The position numbers and the translations under genes are program-made. Positions 1 to 9,088 of a stretch of DNA of 64,000 bases are shown in pieces. The DNA lies in contig NZ_AWFF01000024.1 of the NCBI RefSeq assembly GCF_000682755.1, forward strand, positions 51,391 through 115,390, in the 5' to 3' direction. Each line of letters begins with the position of its first letter. The stretch's first letter is position 1. Source of the stretch: Hyphomonas beringensis. Lineage in GTDB: Bacteria > Pseudomonadota > Alphaproteobacteria > Caulobacterales > Hyphomonadaceae. Below the pieces are notes generated by a model that searched no databases, was not told the origin of the DNA, and saw only the letters and a program-made list of their open reading frames with translations.

Positions 1-480
1 GCCTGACTCGTCAATCTCGTGGATTTCCTCTTCGGCGGTTTCGCGCTCTGCATCCGTGTTGACGAAGATGGCCGTGCGATAGCTGTCACCCTTGTCGCAG
101 AACTGACCGTTCGGATCCGTCGGATCGACATGATGGAAGAAATAGCTGACGAGCGTATCATAGCTCACGACATCCGGATCATAGGTCACGCGGACAGCCT
201 CATAATGGCCGGTGCCCTTATGAGAAACCTGCTCATAGGTCGGGTTTGACACATGGCCACCAGTGTAGCCGGAAACTGTATCAACGACGCCGTTCAGCTT
301 GTCGAAATCTGCCTCGACACACCAGAAACAGCCACCCGCGAACACGGCCTGGGACAGGCGCTTGCTTGCTGCATCCGGATGCGGGGAATCCTGTTGGGCG
401 CCTGCGCTCGAAAGGAAGGCAAGAGCCATGGCTGAGATGCCGGCTATGGCAGCGATCGTGGGGGCAGAGGGTGTACGCAT
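1..480 (-). CDS. msrA: Peptide methionine sulfoxide reductase A, exported (3' end outside window)
   Basis: Reduces methionine-S-sulfoxide in proteins, here probably in the periplasm. The translation opens with a signal peptide (hydrophobic about residues 8-28, then a likely cleavage after Ala-Gly-Ala). The mature part begins with AVFAGGCFWCVEADF, the MsrA active-site signature with the nucleophilic Cys in GCFWC. It continues with the family blocks SGYTGGH, YEQVSHKGTGHYE and YFFHHVDPTDPNGQ. Only the first 160 codons lie in the window, so the resolving cysteines or a possible MsrB fusion cannot be judged. The start at 480 is chosen because it provides the signal peptide. The upstream gene in the same direction is pbpC, about 160 bases away with hairpins between them, so msrA is probably transcribed separately. 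Confidence 0.96.
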   Translation of the reverse strand, partial: MRTPSAPTIAAIAGISAMALAFLSSAGAQQDSPHPDAASKRLSQAVFAGGCFWCVEADFDKLNGVVDTVSGYTGGHVSNPTYEQVSHKGTGHYEAVRVTYDPDVVSYDTLVSYFFHHVDPTDPNGQFCDKGDSYRTAIFVNTDAERETAEEEIHEIDESG

Positions 481-501
481 GACAACTCGATACTCAGATT
501 A

Positions 502-543
502 CACAGGCAAAAAAACAACACGCCTGTGCTCTCCATATGGCGT
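502..543 (-). terminator. Candidate terminator between pbpC and msrA
   Basis: Read on the minus strand, ACGCC (524-520) pairs with GGCGT (543-539) around a 14-base loop, and the hairpin is followed by GTTG and seven T. An alternative 7-bp hairpin, CACAGGC (502-508) with GCCTGTG (522-528), uses the same segment and places the T run in its loop. The U-run makes this the better terminator candidate of the gap, although the first stem is short. The element lies 22-63 bases upstream of the msrA start. Confidence 0.4.
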
Positions 544-602
544 ACCGGCCCGGCAGGAGAAGCCACAAAGCGCAGGCCTAACGTAAATGTGTACAGCGCG
601 TG

Positions 603-626
603 TTGCCGAAATGCGTCATTCGGCAA
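603..626 (-). other. Inverted repeat just after pbpC
   Basis: TTGCCGAA (603-610) and TTCGGCAA (619-626) form a perfect 8-bp stem with an 8-base loop, 14 bases past the pbpC stop. No T run follows on either strand. It could be a 3'-end-stabilising hairpin or the first half of a composite terminator with the 502-543 element. Confidence 0.4.
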
Positions 627-640
627 GAGTTACTGAAATT

Positions 641-2698
641 TCATGCAGGACCAGTCAGCACACGAACCTTGACCGTGCTGGACCGGCCAGCATCATCAAC
701 GGCCGTCACCGAATAAAAACCCGGCCTTTGCGGCGTCCAGACCGGTGAGCCCGCATCATCGACATCGCAGGCCTGGCCATCCACATACCAGCTAAGCGCG
801 CCCTCTCCCCTGCCCGCCAGGACAAAGCCTCGCGTAGGCTTGCCATTGACTTCACCGGCCCATAGCTCGGCATTCATGGGTGGGAAAAGGATTTCCGGCG
901 GGGTTTCAGGTGTGAAGGTTCGCAGGGCGCCCTTTGTATTTAGCCGGCGGCTGGTGGTGAGCCGTGTGCGAGCCTCTCCCTCATCCTGCAGATGATGAGC
1001 GGTTCGATCAGCAATCTCGAACAGGATGGGCAGCGCCACTTCGCGGCCTGTCTTGCCGGGGCGCGGCGCGCCATCTGCGCGGCCAACCCAGACGACAATT
1101 GCATGCTCGCCTGACACAGCAGCCGCCCAGCTGTCGCGGAAGCCATAGGACGTTCCCGTCTTGAAGGCGACCTGCGGCGCACTCGCTGTCAGGCGGCCAG
1201 GCATGCGCCCTTCCGGCATCGGGGCATTCTGCAGGATACGGATTATTTCACCTGAGCTTTGCGCGCTGATAAGGCGGTGACCCATGCGCTCATAACTGGC
1301 CGCTTCCTCCTCTGCGCGCCAGACAAGTGGCTTGGCCACACCGCCATCACCCAATGCGGCATACAAGACAGCCAGCTCCCGAGCGGTCAGGCCTGCGCCA
1401 CCGAGTGCGAGGGCGAGGCCCGCCTGATGACTGGCGCCGCCATGGATACGCGGACGCGCACCAGCGAGCGCCAGTTGAGCCGCAAACCGTTCCGGGCCAA
1501 CCCGGTCCAGCATCAAGACGGCTGGCACATTCAGAGAATGTTGAAGCGCATCGGAGACCCGAACATCCCCGCGGAACATCCGGTCAAAATTCTGAGGCTG
1601 ATATGTGGCGAACCTTTTCGGTAGATCTGCAATCCGTGTATCAGGTGTGGCCTGTCCATCATCAAACGCCATGGCATAGATAAAGGGTTTCAGCGTAGAC
1701 CCCGGCGAACGAGCCTGGGCCGTCAGATCCAGCCAGCCGCCCGCACGGTCACGCGAGGCGGAGCCGACAAGACCTCGCACAGCCCGCGTAGGAATATGCA
1801 CAACAAGGGCGGAGACCTGCACATCATCCCCCTCTTCTTCTGCGCTGCGCAAGGCGATCGCTTCCAGTTCGGCCTGGAGGCTGGCATCCAGTGTGGAGCG
1901 CACATCCATATAAGGCCCGCTGGCCAACGCCTTTTCCGTGCCATGCCAGGCACGCATCGGAAAATCACGCCTCCGTCCGGGAACGGATGATGCCGCCACG
2001 TCCGCAACATCCTCTTCGCTGAACACGCCATACCAGTTCAGCTTGGTTGCCACCCAGTTGCGTGCCCGTTCGGCCTGTTCAGAATGACGGTCCGGGCGGC
2101 GTACTTCCGGCGATTGCGGCAGCGCAATCAAAAGTGCAATTTCATCATCGGACAGGCGGTCTGCCTCATGCCCGAAATAGCTCCAGCTGGCCGCGCGGAC
2201 GCCTTCCAGGTTTCCGCCATAGGGGGTCAATGTCAGATACAGCTCAAGGATCTCATCCTTGGAAAGACGGCGCTCGATCTGCCAGGCGCGCGCAATCTCG
2301 ATCAGCTTGGACCTAATGTTCCGATCACGCGGCTCCAGCATGCGGGCGGTCTGCATCGTGATGGTTGAGCCACCCGAGACGACACGCCCGGCCTTTGCCG
2401 AGTCGAGAGCCGCACGCACCAGCCCGCCCCAATCCGTTCCCCGGTGGGAATAGAAATTCTTGTCTTCGACCCTGACGAGCGCCTCGATGAATTCCGGATC
2501 AATCTTGGCCAGATCACCGTGGAAGCGCCAGCGTCCGTCACGGGTCGGGAAAGCCCTGAGCGGCTTGCCTTCCCGGTCGGTCACGAGGGCAGAGATTTCC
2601 CCTGCCCGTTCGATCGGCGGCGGTAGCAACCAGTCGGCAAGGATCACCGTACAGAACAGTACGGCCACCCCCGCCAAAAGGCGCCTGGGCGTAAGCAT
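641..2698 (-). CDS. pbpC: Penicillin-binding protein 1C (bifunctional glycosyltransferase/transpeptidase)
   Basis: Class A PBP that polymerises lipid II and carries a transpeptidase fold, anchored by an N-terminal helix (residues about 6-26). The GT51 blocks are present: EDKNFYSHRG (78-87) with the catalytic Glu, and GGSTITMQ (108-115). The transpeptidase motifs follow: S333-T-L-K336, S387-L-N389 and K512-T-G514. The last roughly 90 residues match the beta-rich C-terminal domain typical of PBP1C. At 685 aa it is somewhat shorter than the E. coli protein. It starts 3 bases after the stop of the alpha-2-macroglobulin gene. This pairing is the classic one in bacteria and suggests repair of peptidoglycan after breach by an attacker (family knowledge, not shown here). 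Confidence 0.95.
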   Translation of the reverse strand: MLTPRRLLAGVAVLFCTVILADWLLPPPIERAGEISALVTDREGKPLRAFPTRDGRWRFHGDLAKIDPEFIEALVRVEDKNFYSHRGTDWGGLVRAALDSAKAGRVVSGGSTITMQTARMLEPRDRNIRSKLIEIARAWQIERRLSKDEILELYLTLTPYGGNLEGVRAASWSYFGHEADRLSDDEIALLIALPQSPEVRRPDRHSEQAERARNWVATKLNWYGVFSEEDVADVAASSVPGRRRDFPMRAWHGTEKALASGPYMDVRSTLDASLQAELEAIALRSAEEEGDDVQVSALVVHIPTRAVRGLVGSASRDRAGGWLDLTAQARSPGSTLKPFIYAMAFDDGQATPDTRIADLPKRFATYQPQNFDRMFRGDVRVSDALQHSLNVPAVLMLDRVGPERFAAQLALAGARPRIHGGASHQAGLALALGGAGLTARELAVLYAALGDGGVAKPLVWRAEEEAASYERMGHRLISAQSSGEIIRILQNAPMPEGRMPGRLTASAPQVAFKTGTSYGFRDSWAAAVSGEHAIVVWVGRADGAPRPGKTGREVALPILFEIADRTAHHLQDEGEARTRLTTSRRLNTKGALRTFTPETPPEILFPPMNAELWAGEVNGKPTRGFVLAGRGEGALSWYVDGQACDVDDAGSPVWTPQRPGFYSVTAVDDAGRSSTVKVRVLTGPA

Positions 2699-2701
2699 GG
2701 C

Positions 2702-5700
2702 TTACTGCCCTCCCCCCACAGAGCCTGGCGCAGCGCTGATCGTGACGCGGCCCGCCTTGGATCGTGCAAACACTTCCGGGCGGTACATGTCCTCAGCCAC
2801 AACACCGGGCATTGCAAAGTCACCCGGCGTTACAGCCCGCACGACATAAGCCAGCGTCACCGCGTCAGCATAGACATTCACTGCCGCGACATAGCGGTCA
2901 TCCTGGGCCTGTGCGGTCTGCGCATGAGCCAACCTGCCCAGATACGCGAAAGCCCCGGAGTTTCCATACTCCTGCTCGCCATCCGCCGGCCGCAACACGG
3001 TCTCGATCTCGAAACCGGCCGGTAGCAGGTCTGCCACGATCACAGGGTTCAGGCGGCGCTCCTGCGGGGTTACCCGCATACGAACTACCAATTGGTCACC
3101 CTGCTGGACCCGTGACAAGTTCACCTTTCCGCCCGTCAGCGTGTAATAGGTCTTGTCTACACGCAGATCAGATGATGCGGGAGGCGGAGCAGACTCCGGC
3201 GCGCCGGTCACCAGCACGGTGCGGAACATCGGCGCCTTGCCTTCCAGTGTGAAGGTAACGTCTTCGCTCGCCTGGGCTTCCGTCAGAGCGTATTGGCGCT
3301 CATTATTATTGCCGCGGCCAAGGCCTTTCACGTCCAGCTTGAAGCCTTCGGCACCCTTGTTCAGAGCATTGACGGCCAGCAGGGCAAATGCCTTCTCCTG
3401 GGTCGTCATCTGGCTCGGGTCCGGAGCATCCTCACCCAGCTTCTTGGCCAGGCTCTCGACGTCATCCAGCATTCCGGCTTCAGATGCGAGCGCCAGAATG
3501 GCGGCCTCATCCCGCAGTGGCGTCTGGTAATAGTCGCCTGTATTGTCATAGCCGATGCCATCCATGGCAGCCTTGAAGGCGGACGAAGCGCGGGCGCGGT
3601 CCCCCAGCATGGCCAGTGCCGCGCCTATATGGGCACGTGCGAGCGGGCTGTCGATATTGCGCAGCTCACGATCGTGCAGATAACGCAGACGGGAAACGTC
3701 CGCCTTGCCTGCCTTGGCCAGCACATAGAGCGCGTAGGCCGAGGAGCGCTGCATCAGCTTTTCTGTCGTATCGTTGGAATAACGGCTCTCATAGACATCC
3801 GTGTCATAGCCATAGACGCGCCACGCATCGCCCGTGGAGACCGCCCGAAGGGCGCCATAGGCACGGTCGAGCGCTTCATTCGGCACTGCATAGCCAGCCT
3901 GCTGCGCCCGATAGACGAAGTCAGTGACATAAGCACCGAGCCATGGAGAGGCATACCCATCCCCTTCTCGCCACAGGCCAAAGGCGCCATCCGAGCTTTG
4001 GCGGTTCAGCACCGTATTCACGGCTTCCTGGATACGTGTCGTCGCATCATCCTTTGAGCCCTTGGCGCCCATGGCCACCAATTGCTCTGAATAGAGCAGC
4101 GGCAAGGCGCGGCTGGTGGTCTGCTCTGTGCAGCCATAGGGATACCGGTCCAAAGACGCATAGAGCGTGGCCGGGTCCATCGGCAGCGTTGAGAACCCAA
4201 CACTGATGCTGGAAGAACCGGGCACATAGCCCTGCAGCAGGTCCGCACTCACCGTGTACGTATCACCGGGCTGCATCAGCTGTTTGGTGACCCGCGTTTC
4301 CGGCAGATAGGGAGACCGCGTCTGGATCTGATAACTGCGTTCCGTCGAGTATTTGTCAGGCCCGCTTACAGCAAGCATCAGCGTAGAAATGCCCTCACTC
4401 TCTGCTTCGATGCGAACTGGCACGTCAGCGCGCTTGCCTGTTTCAATGCTACGCGTGAGGCGTCCATCGGCGATTTTGACAGTACCTTCCTCTGTAATCG
4501 TCGCAGAGAATTCACCGCTATCGAGTTCTACATTGTCGATGCTGGCCGTCATCATCGCCTCGTCACCTGGTGCCAGGAAGCGCGGCATGATCAGGTCCGA
4601 TGGCGCCTTATCGCGCACGATCATGCTGGACTCGGCAGAGCCAAGGCCGTTTTTCGACCAGGCAACCGCCATCAGGCGCAACTCGCCATTGAATTCCGGC
4701 AGGTCAAACCGAACGCGTGCCTTGCCGGAGCGGCCGATATCCACGAGGCCGGAGAACAGGGCGACAGATTTCACCGGTACAACGGAGAGGCCTTCACCGC
4801 CTAACTGGTCACCGCCCGAGCGGACTTCGGCAGGCAGTCCCATGTTCGGGTCCAGCAGACGTCCATAGTCGTCATACATCTCAACGCCCAGCGCCTTCTT
4901 GCCATAATAATAGCTGACAGGGTCAGGACTCTTGAACTTGGTGAGGCGCAGAATGCCCTCATCGACTGCAGCCAGGGTGAGATAGACAGGCTCACGCGGC
5001 CCACCTTCAAATTCCACCTCGACCACTTGCTCGCCTACTGGACGTACGACATCCGGCGCCTTGATGGTCATGCCGAATGTGCGCGACTCCATATTCACGG
5101 GAATGTGGGTGACACCAATCGCGCGGCGTGGCTTGGCCTGAAGGATGGGATCACGCTCTGTATAGACTGACACCATCACATAGGCACCTTCTCCCCACTC
5201 CTCCGTCACAGGCAGGGTTACATTTGCGCCCTGCTCACCCACTGCCAGGTTCTGCACAGACAATACGCGATCCGTAGCGACAACAATTTGGGCCTGTCCC
5301 GCATAGGGCGGAATGATCGTGATGTCGGCACTCTTGCCCGGGCCCGGCGCCTTGTCAGGGCCAAGCACACGGACACGGTCCGGGGCCTCAATGCCATCTT
5401 CCGACACGCGGCCACCCCAGCCGACATAGAAATCATCGCTGGCAGAAACGTTGGAATGCGCCTCCGTACCTTCCACGACCAGTTCATGGCTGCCCCAGTC
5501 GAGCCCGCTGACGCGGATCTCAGCAGAGCCACCTTCCGGCGTCGTCACGATGCCTTCATTGACCTTCGTGACAGTACGCGACCGGCGCCAGCGCCAGCGA
5601 TCTCCATCACGATACCAGTCATAGTGATAATCAACCGCCAGAAGTTTCCATGTTAGCCGCTGGGCAATCGCCTTTCCGGCATCGTTCATTGCAACAACTT

Positions 5701-7678
5701 CGTAAGAGGCATCCTTGCCCTCTTCGACGGACCGGTCAAAGCCGGGTTTCAGGCCGACATAGAGCCGTTCGGGACGATAAGGAATCCGCACACTTTCCGT
5801 AACGGCGCGACCACCGGGCTCCAACACGCTGATAACTGCGTTGATGCGCAGCGGACGTCCGGCATTGCTGCCAGCATTGCCTGGCGCGATCTGAACTGTT
5901 GCGACGCCCGCCCCGTCCGTTGTCGTATCATCCATTTCGAGAATACGCTCATGGAAGCTCTGATCATGGCGGCCAAAGCTGAAATCCTTGAAATCGGGGA
6001 ACGGATTTGGCGCCGCTTCGACACGCGCTTCAGACTTGACCGTCAGGCCTGCGCCCGGCGCGCCATAGAGGAAGCGCGAAGACACTTCCACAGCACGTGT
6101 CTGGCCAAGCTTCAGCGGCGTATCCGTGTCCGTCTCAAGATCGACAGCAATACGCTGCGGGACGAAATCCTCAACCGAGAAATTGACGGAGCCGGATGCG
6201 CCCGAAACACCGTCGACTTCCACCGTCGCACGCCACTGGCCGCGGGATGCCCCCTTGTCCAGTTCATAGCTATGCAGCACGGCGGAGGCTTCCGGGTCAT
6301 CGAACCGGAATTTGTCGGCAACCAGGCCATTCGGACGATAGATTACCAGATAGCCTGAGCGGTCCTCAATCGCCTTGCCCGTGTGGTCACGCAGCAGGCC
6401 TGTCAGTTGAACCGTCTCACCCGGGCGGTAGATGCCTCGCTCGGTGTAGAGATAGGCGTCAATCAGACCCGGTGCCCGGCGCCCGCCAACGGCATATTCC
6501 GAAAGATCCACAGGCGCGCGGGTAAGATCCAGCACAGCCAGTTCACCCTTGGCGCTATAGGCCATGACGAGTTTGGGGGCCATATTGCCCTGCCCGTTCG
6601 TGATCGGAGCATCAAAGGTGACGTGGCCCATCTCATCACTGCGAGCCTCTGCCAGAACATCATTGTTCATGGCGACCAGTTGCACCGTCGTGTCTGGCAC
6701 AGGGCGGCCATCCTTCAAGGAGCGCAGCGTCAGGTCCAGGCCATTGCTACCCTGATAGGCCGTTATGGCCAGGTCAGTCATCATGATCCAGCGGCTGGAA
6801 GAGGCTGGCGGCCCTTCCGCGCTACTCAGGTCGGCGGCATCCTCGACATGTACATAATAGACGCCGGGCTCGAGCGTGCCGATCACATCCTGCAGAGGAA
6901 AGACTGTTACAACCGGGGCATTCTGCTCATTCGCGATCTGCATAGTGCCATTGAACAATTCTTCTGCGACATCACTGGGATCGTCTTCGCCCCAATTATA
7001 AGCATAACGGCCTTGCGCCGTTGTCTGCCCTTCAGAGATATTCTTGAAGGCCAGTGCGCGGTCATTGATGCGGGATACGGTGACCTTCACCTCATCCACA
7101 TTCACCGTTTCAATAGGCAGGCCATCCGCGTCTTCGCGCGGCAGGATGATCCCTGCGCCCTTGAAGCCGACATAAGGCGGACGATCCGCAAAATCGATTG
7201 GAACGGTTTCGTCCCGCTTCAGCGTCCGTCCGTCTGCTGCCGGCAGGCCGGAGAGCAGCTTGGCCGTACGCTCGCTGCCAAAGGTCAGGCCACCCACGCA
7301 AAGCTCACGTCCTTCGACGCTGAGCGCCGGGCGAAATGCCGGACGGAACTCGACATAAGGAGAATAGTCCGCCTCCGGATCAAGCGGCGCAGAGAAGACA
7401 AAGCAAGCCAGCGGCTGCTCTGTCGAAGTATCGATCCGGTACCTGAAATAGGTGAAGTCCTGCTCTGTGGCTTCCCGGGCTTTCTGACGCCGCGCCTCAC
7501 GCTGGCGCGCGGCGACATTGTCTGCCGAAGAGCGCGTTACGATGCTGCCTTGATCAGATTGTGCAGGATCAGGAGCCGATTTGTCCTTGCCGCCTCCACA
7601 CGCAGCAAGAATGGCGATCATGAAAGCGGCTAACACCGCCCGGCCCGAACCCCACTTGCCCGATTGTTTATGCGACAT
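2702..7678 (-). CDS. Bacterial alpha-2-macroglobulin lipoprotein (YfhM type) with thioester
   Basis: Large periplasmic protease trap. The ATG at 7678 is preferred over upstream in-frame codons because AAGGAGAGG lies just before it and because it yields a lipoprotein signal ending LAAC at Cys27. The 1,658 aa product matches the size of E. coli YfhM. It shows the macroglobulin (MG) repeat region, a central stretch of variable sequence that could hold the bait region, and the thioester motif GCTEQ with Cys1183, about where YfhM has CLEQ. After the thioester comes the alpha/alpha barrel domain, for example SSDGAFGLWREGDGYASPWL. The adjacent pbpC is 3 bases downstream, so the two are almost surely co-transcribed. 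An intact Cys-x-Glu-Gln argues for a working covalent trap rather than a degenerate copy. Confidence 0.94.
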   Translation of the reverse strand: MSHKQSGKWGSGRAVLAAFMIAILAACGGGKDKSAPDPAQSDQGSIVTRSSADNVAARQREARRQKAREATEQDFTYFRYRIDTSTEQPLACFVFSAPLDPEADYSPYVEFRPAFRPALSVEGRELCVGGLTFGSERTAKLLSGLPAADGRTLKRDETVPIDFADRPPYVGFKGAGIILPREDADGLPIETVNVDEVKVTVSRINDRALAFKNISEGQTTAQGRYAYNWGEDDPSDVAEELFNGTMQIANEQNAPVVTVFPLQDVIGTLEPGVYYVHVEDAADLSSAEGPPASSSRWIMMTDLAITAYQGSNGLDLTLRSLKDGRPVPDTTVQLVAMNNDVLAEARSDEMGHVTFDAPITNGQGNMAPKLVMAYSAKGELAVLDLTRAPVDLSEYAVGGRRAPGLIDAYLYTERGIYRPGETVQLTGLLRDHTGKAIEDRSGYLVIYRPNGLVADKFRFDDPEASAVLHSYELDKGASRGQWRATVEVDGVSGASGSVNFSVEDFVPQRIAVDLETDTDTPLKLGQTRAVEVSSRFLYGAPGAGLTVKSEARVEAAPNPFPDFKDFSFGRHDQSFHERILEMDDTTTDGAGVATVQIAPGNAGSNAGRPLRINAVISVLEPGGRAVTESVRIPYRPERLYVGLKPGFDRSVEEGKDASYEVVAMNDAGKAIAQRLTWKLLAVDYHYDWYRDGDRWRWRRSRTVTKVNEGIVTTPEGGSAEIRVSGLDWGSHELVVEGTEAHSNVSASDDFYVGWGGRVSEDGIEAPDRVRVLGPDKAPGPGKSADITIIPPYAGQAQIVVATDRVLSVQNLAVGEQGANVTLPVTEEWGEGAYVMVSVYTERDPILQAKPRRAIGVTHIPVNMESRTFGMTIKAPDVVRPVGEQVVEVEFEGGPREPVYLTLAAVDEGILRLTKFKSPDPVSYYYGKKALGVEMYDDYGRLLDPNMGLPAEVRSGGDQLGGEGLSVVPVKSVALFSGLVDIGRSGKARVRFDLPEFNGELRLMAVAWSKNGLGSAESSMIVRDKAPSDLIMPRFLAPGDEAMMTASIDNVELDSGEFSATITEEGTVKIADGRLTRSIETGKRADVPVRIEAESEGISTLMLAVSGPDKYSTERSYQIQTRSPYLPETRVTKQLMQPGDTYTVSADLLQGYVPGSSSISVGFSTLPMDPATLYASLDRYPYGCTEQTTSRALPLLYSEQLVAMGAKGSKDDATTRIQEAVNTVLNRQSSDGAFGLWREGDGYASPWLGAYVTDFVYRAQQAGYAVPNEALDRAYGALRAVSTGDAWRVYGYDTDVYESRYSNDTTEKLMQRSSAYALYVLAKAGKADVSRLRYLHDRELRNIDSPLARAHIGAALAMLGDRARASSAFKAAMDGIGYDNTGDYYQTPLRDEAAILALASEAGMLDDVESLAKKLGEDAPDPSQMTTQEKAFALLAVNALNKGAEGFKLDVKGLGRGNNNERQYALTEAQASEDVTFTLEGKAPMFRTVLVTGAPESAPPPASSDLRVDKTYYTLTGGKVNLSRVQQGDQLVVRMRVTPQERRLNPVIVADLLPAGFEIETVLRPADGEQEYGNSGAFAYLGRLAHAQTAQAQDDRYVAAVNVYADAVTLAYVVRAVTPGDFAMPGVVAEDMYRPEVFARSKAGRVTISAAPGSVGGGQ

Positions 7679-7846
7679 GAAACCCTCTCCTTTGAGCTTT
7701 CTTACCGTTCTTACACATCTTCCGGGCGGCGCGAACAGGGCGCGATTGAGACAAATCAAAGAAAAACGCCTAAATTCCAGCCTCAATTGCCTTACAGGCC
7801 TATTCCGGTACTTGCCAGCGATTGCGGGACAGGGAATGGATCATCC

Positions 7847-8209
7847 ATGTGGCTTTGGCGAATAGTCGGGATAATTGCTTTCGCACTGGGGGCGATTGGG
7901 CTGGTTTTGCCAGTCTGGCCAACCACAGTCTTCTGGATCGTTGCCGCGCTGGCCTTCGCGAAATCAAACCCGAGCTGGGCTGAATGGATCTATACCCGCC
8001 CCGGTATCGGCCCGCCCATAAAGACATTTCTGGAAACAGGCGCCTTGGCCCGTGAGGCCAAGATTGCGGCGCTGATCGGCATGGCATTTGCGGCGGCGCT
8101 TATCCTCGTGCTGGGGCATCACCACGCATGGCTTATGGCAGGCGGGCTCAGCCTGATCGGCATTGGCGCACTTTACGTCATCACGCGCAAACCGGTCCGC
8201 CCGGAATAA
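7847..8209 (+). CDS. DUF454 (YbaN-like) inner-membrane protein
   Basis: A 120-residue integral membrane protein of unknown biochemical role. The N-terminal helix runs straight into the family block LGAIGLVLPVWPTTVFWIVA and then AFAKSNPSWAEWI. A second hydrophobic hairpin occupies about residues 70-112. The ATG at 7847 is chosen because homologues start directly before this first helix, whereas the longer frame adds 61 hydrophilic residues with no family character. The gene is divergent from the alpha-2-macroglobulin gene with a 168-base gap that must hold both promoters. Confidence 0.85.
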   Translation: MWLWRIVGIIAFALGAIGLVLPVWPTTVFWIVAALAFAKSNPSWAEWIYTRPGIGPPIKTFLETGALAREAKIAALIGMAFAAALILVLGHHHAWLMAGGLSLIGIGALYVITRKPVRPE

Positions 8210-8297
8210 CCCCTCCCCTCTTTCAGGTATGGACAGGCTTACTTTCAGCGAACTCATGCCTGGGGAAAGTCCTTTAACGGGCAGCAAACAAAAAATT

Positions 8298-8356
8298 AGT
8301 GACTGAACATTCACTTGCCAAATTGTCGCCTTATTCAGTGAGCAAGCATTCGCTCA
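8298..8356 (+). promoter_or_regulatory. Two tandem copies of a TetR-type operator
   Basis: Copy 1 is AGTGA (8298-8302), N8, TCACT (8311-8315). Copy 2 begins AGTGA at 8337-8341 and contains TGAGC (8339-8343), N8, GCTCA (8352-8356). Aligned, the copies agree at 13 of 19 positions, and their starts are 39 bases apart. Inverted half-sites separated by 8 bases suit a dimeric TetR-family repressor. The pair sits 50-110 bases upstream of the lipid desaturase start. No TetR gene lies in the window, so the regulator is unknown. Confidence 0.55.
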
Positions 8357-8406
8357 ATAAAAAGGCGAAAAGCCAATCAAGACGACATGCAAGAAGGAGA
8401 CGGCTC

Positions 8407-8997
8407 ATGCCGGTCACGATTATACTCACTACCGCCAAATCCATGGCGTCCATCTTGGGCGGTCTGTTTTTCGCAGATCTGGTCTCAGGCCTTATCCACT
8501 GGTTTGAGGATCGTTATGGCAACCCGAAATGGCCCATTCTGGGCCACACGATCCGGGCCAATCAGGAGCATCACTTCAAGCCACGCGACTTTCTCAGAGG
8601 CACCTTCTTCACGCGCAATCGAGAAGTGGTTCTCCTTGGCATCATCTTCCTGGCCCTGTTCTGGGGGACCGGCACATTGAACTTGTTCACGGGCTCGGCT
8701 GTCTTTTTCGGTGTATTCGCCAACGAATTTCACCGCGCCGCGCATCGCAGCCCGAAAGAGAATGGCCGTCTCATCACGCTGGTGCAGAAGACAGGCCTCG
8801 CACAGTCCTTCAAACATCACGCGGCGCACCACCGCCAAGGCAAGGATACGCATTATTGCGTCATCACGAATTACGTGAACCCTGTGCTGGAACGTATCGG
8901 CCTGTTCCCGGCGCTTGAACGCGCAATCAAGGCGATCACAGGAAAAGTGCCCCGCCTCGATGAAAGCGTGAACCCGCGCTATCGCAAAGCTACTTGA
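8407..8997 (+). CDS. PEDS1/CarF/FAD4-type lipid desaturase
   Basis: A 196 aa membrane enzyme resembling the lipid desaturase domain of animal TMEM189 (plasmanylethanolamine desaturase), Myxococcus CarF and plant FAD4. Histidine clusters thought to bind a di-iron centre are all present: SGLIHWFED (H31), QEHHFKP (H55, H56), NEFHRAAH (H109, H113) and KHHAAHH (H137, H138, H141, H142). They are followed by THYCVITNYVNPVLERIG, which lines up closely with the animal sequence. Two to four hydrophobic segments are visible. The start at 8407 has AAGAAGGAG upstream; the longer frame from 8299 would run through the operators. The substrate cannot be told from sequence: vinyl-ether formation in ether lipids or fatty-acid desaturation are both possible. 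Confidence 0.88.
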   Translation: MPVTIILTTAKSMASILGGLFFADLVSGLIHWFEDRYGNPKWPILGHTIRANQEHHFKPRDFLRGTFFTRNREVVLLGIIFLALFWGTGTLNLFTGSAVFFGVFANEFHRAAHRSPKENGRLITLVQKTGLAQSFKHHAAHHRQGKDTHYCVITNYVNPVLERIGLFPALERAIKAITGKVPRLDESVNPRYRKAT

Positions 8998-9000
8998 CCT

Positions 9001-9027
9001 CCCGCCCCGTCCTTCCCTGAGGGCGGG
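9001..9027 (+). terminator. GC-rich hairpin after the desaturase gene
   Basis: CCCGCCC (9001-9007) pairs perfectly with GGGCGGG (9021-9027) over a 13-base loop, 3 bases after the desaturase stop, and is followed by GATGTTCTT. The tail is only weakly T-rich, so termination may be partial. It separates the desaturase from the SDR gene. Confidence 0.5.
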
Positions 9028-9088
9028 GATGTTCTTCGCGCGCAAAGGCCTTAGGGTCAGCGCGACATAAGAAAGAGGAAACGCACAA

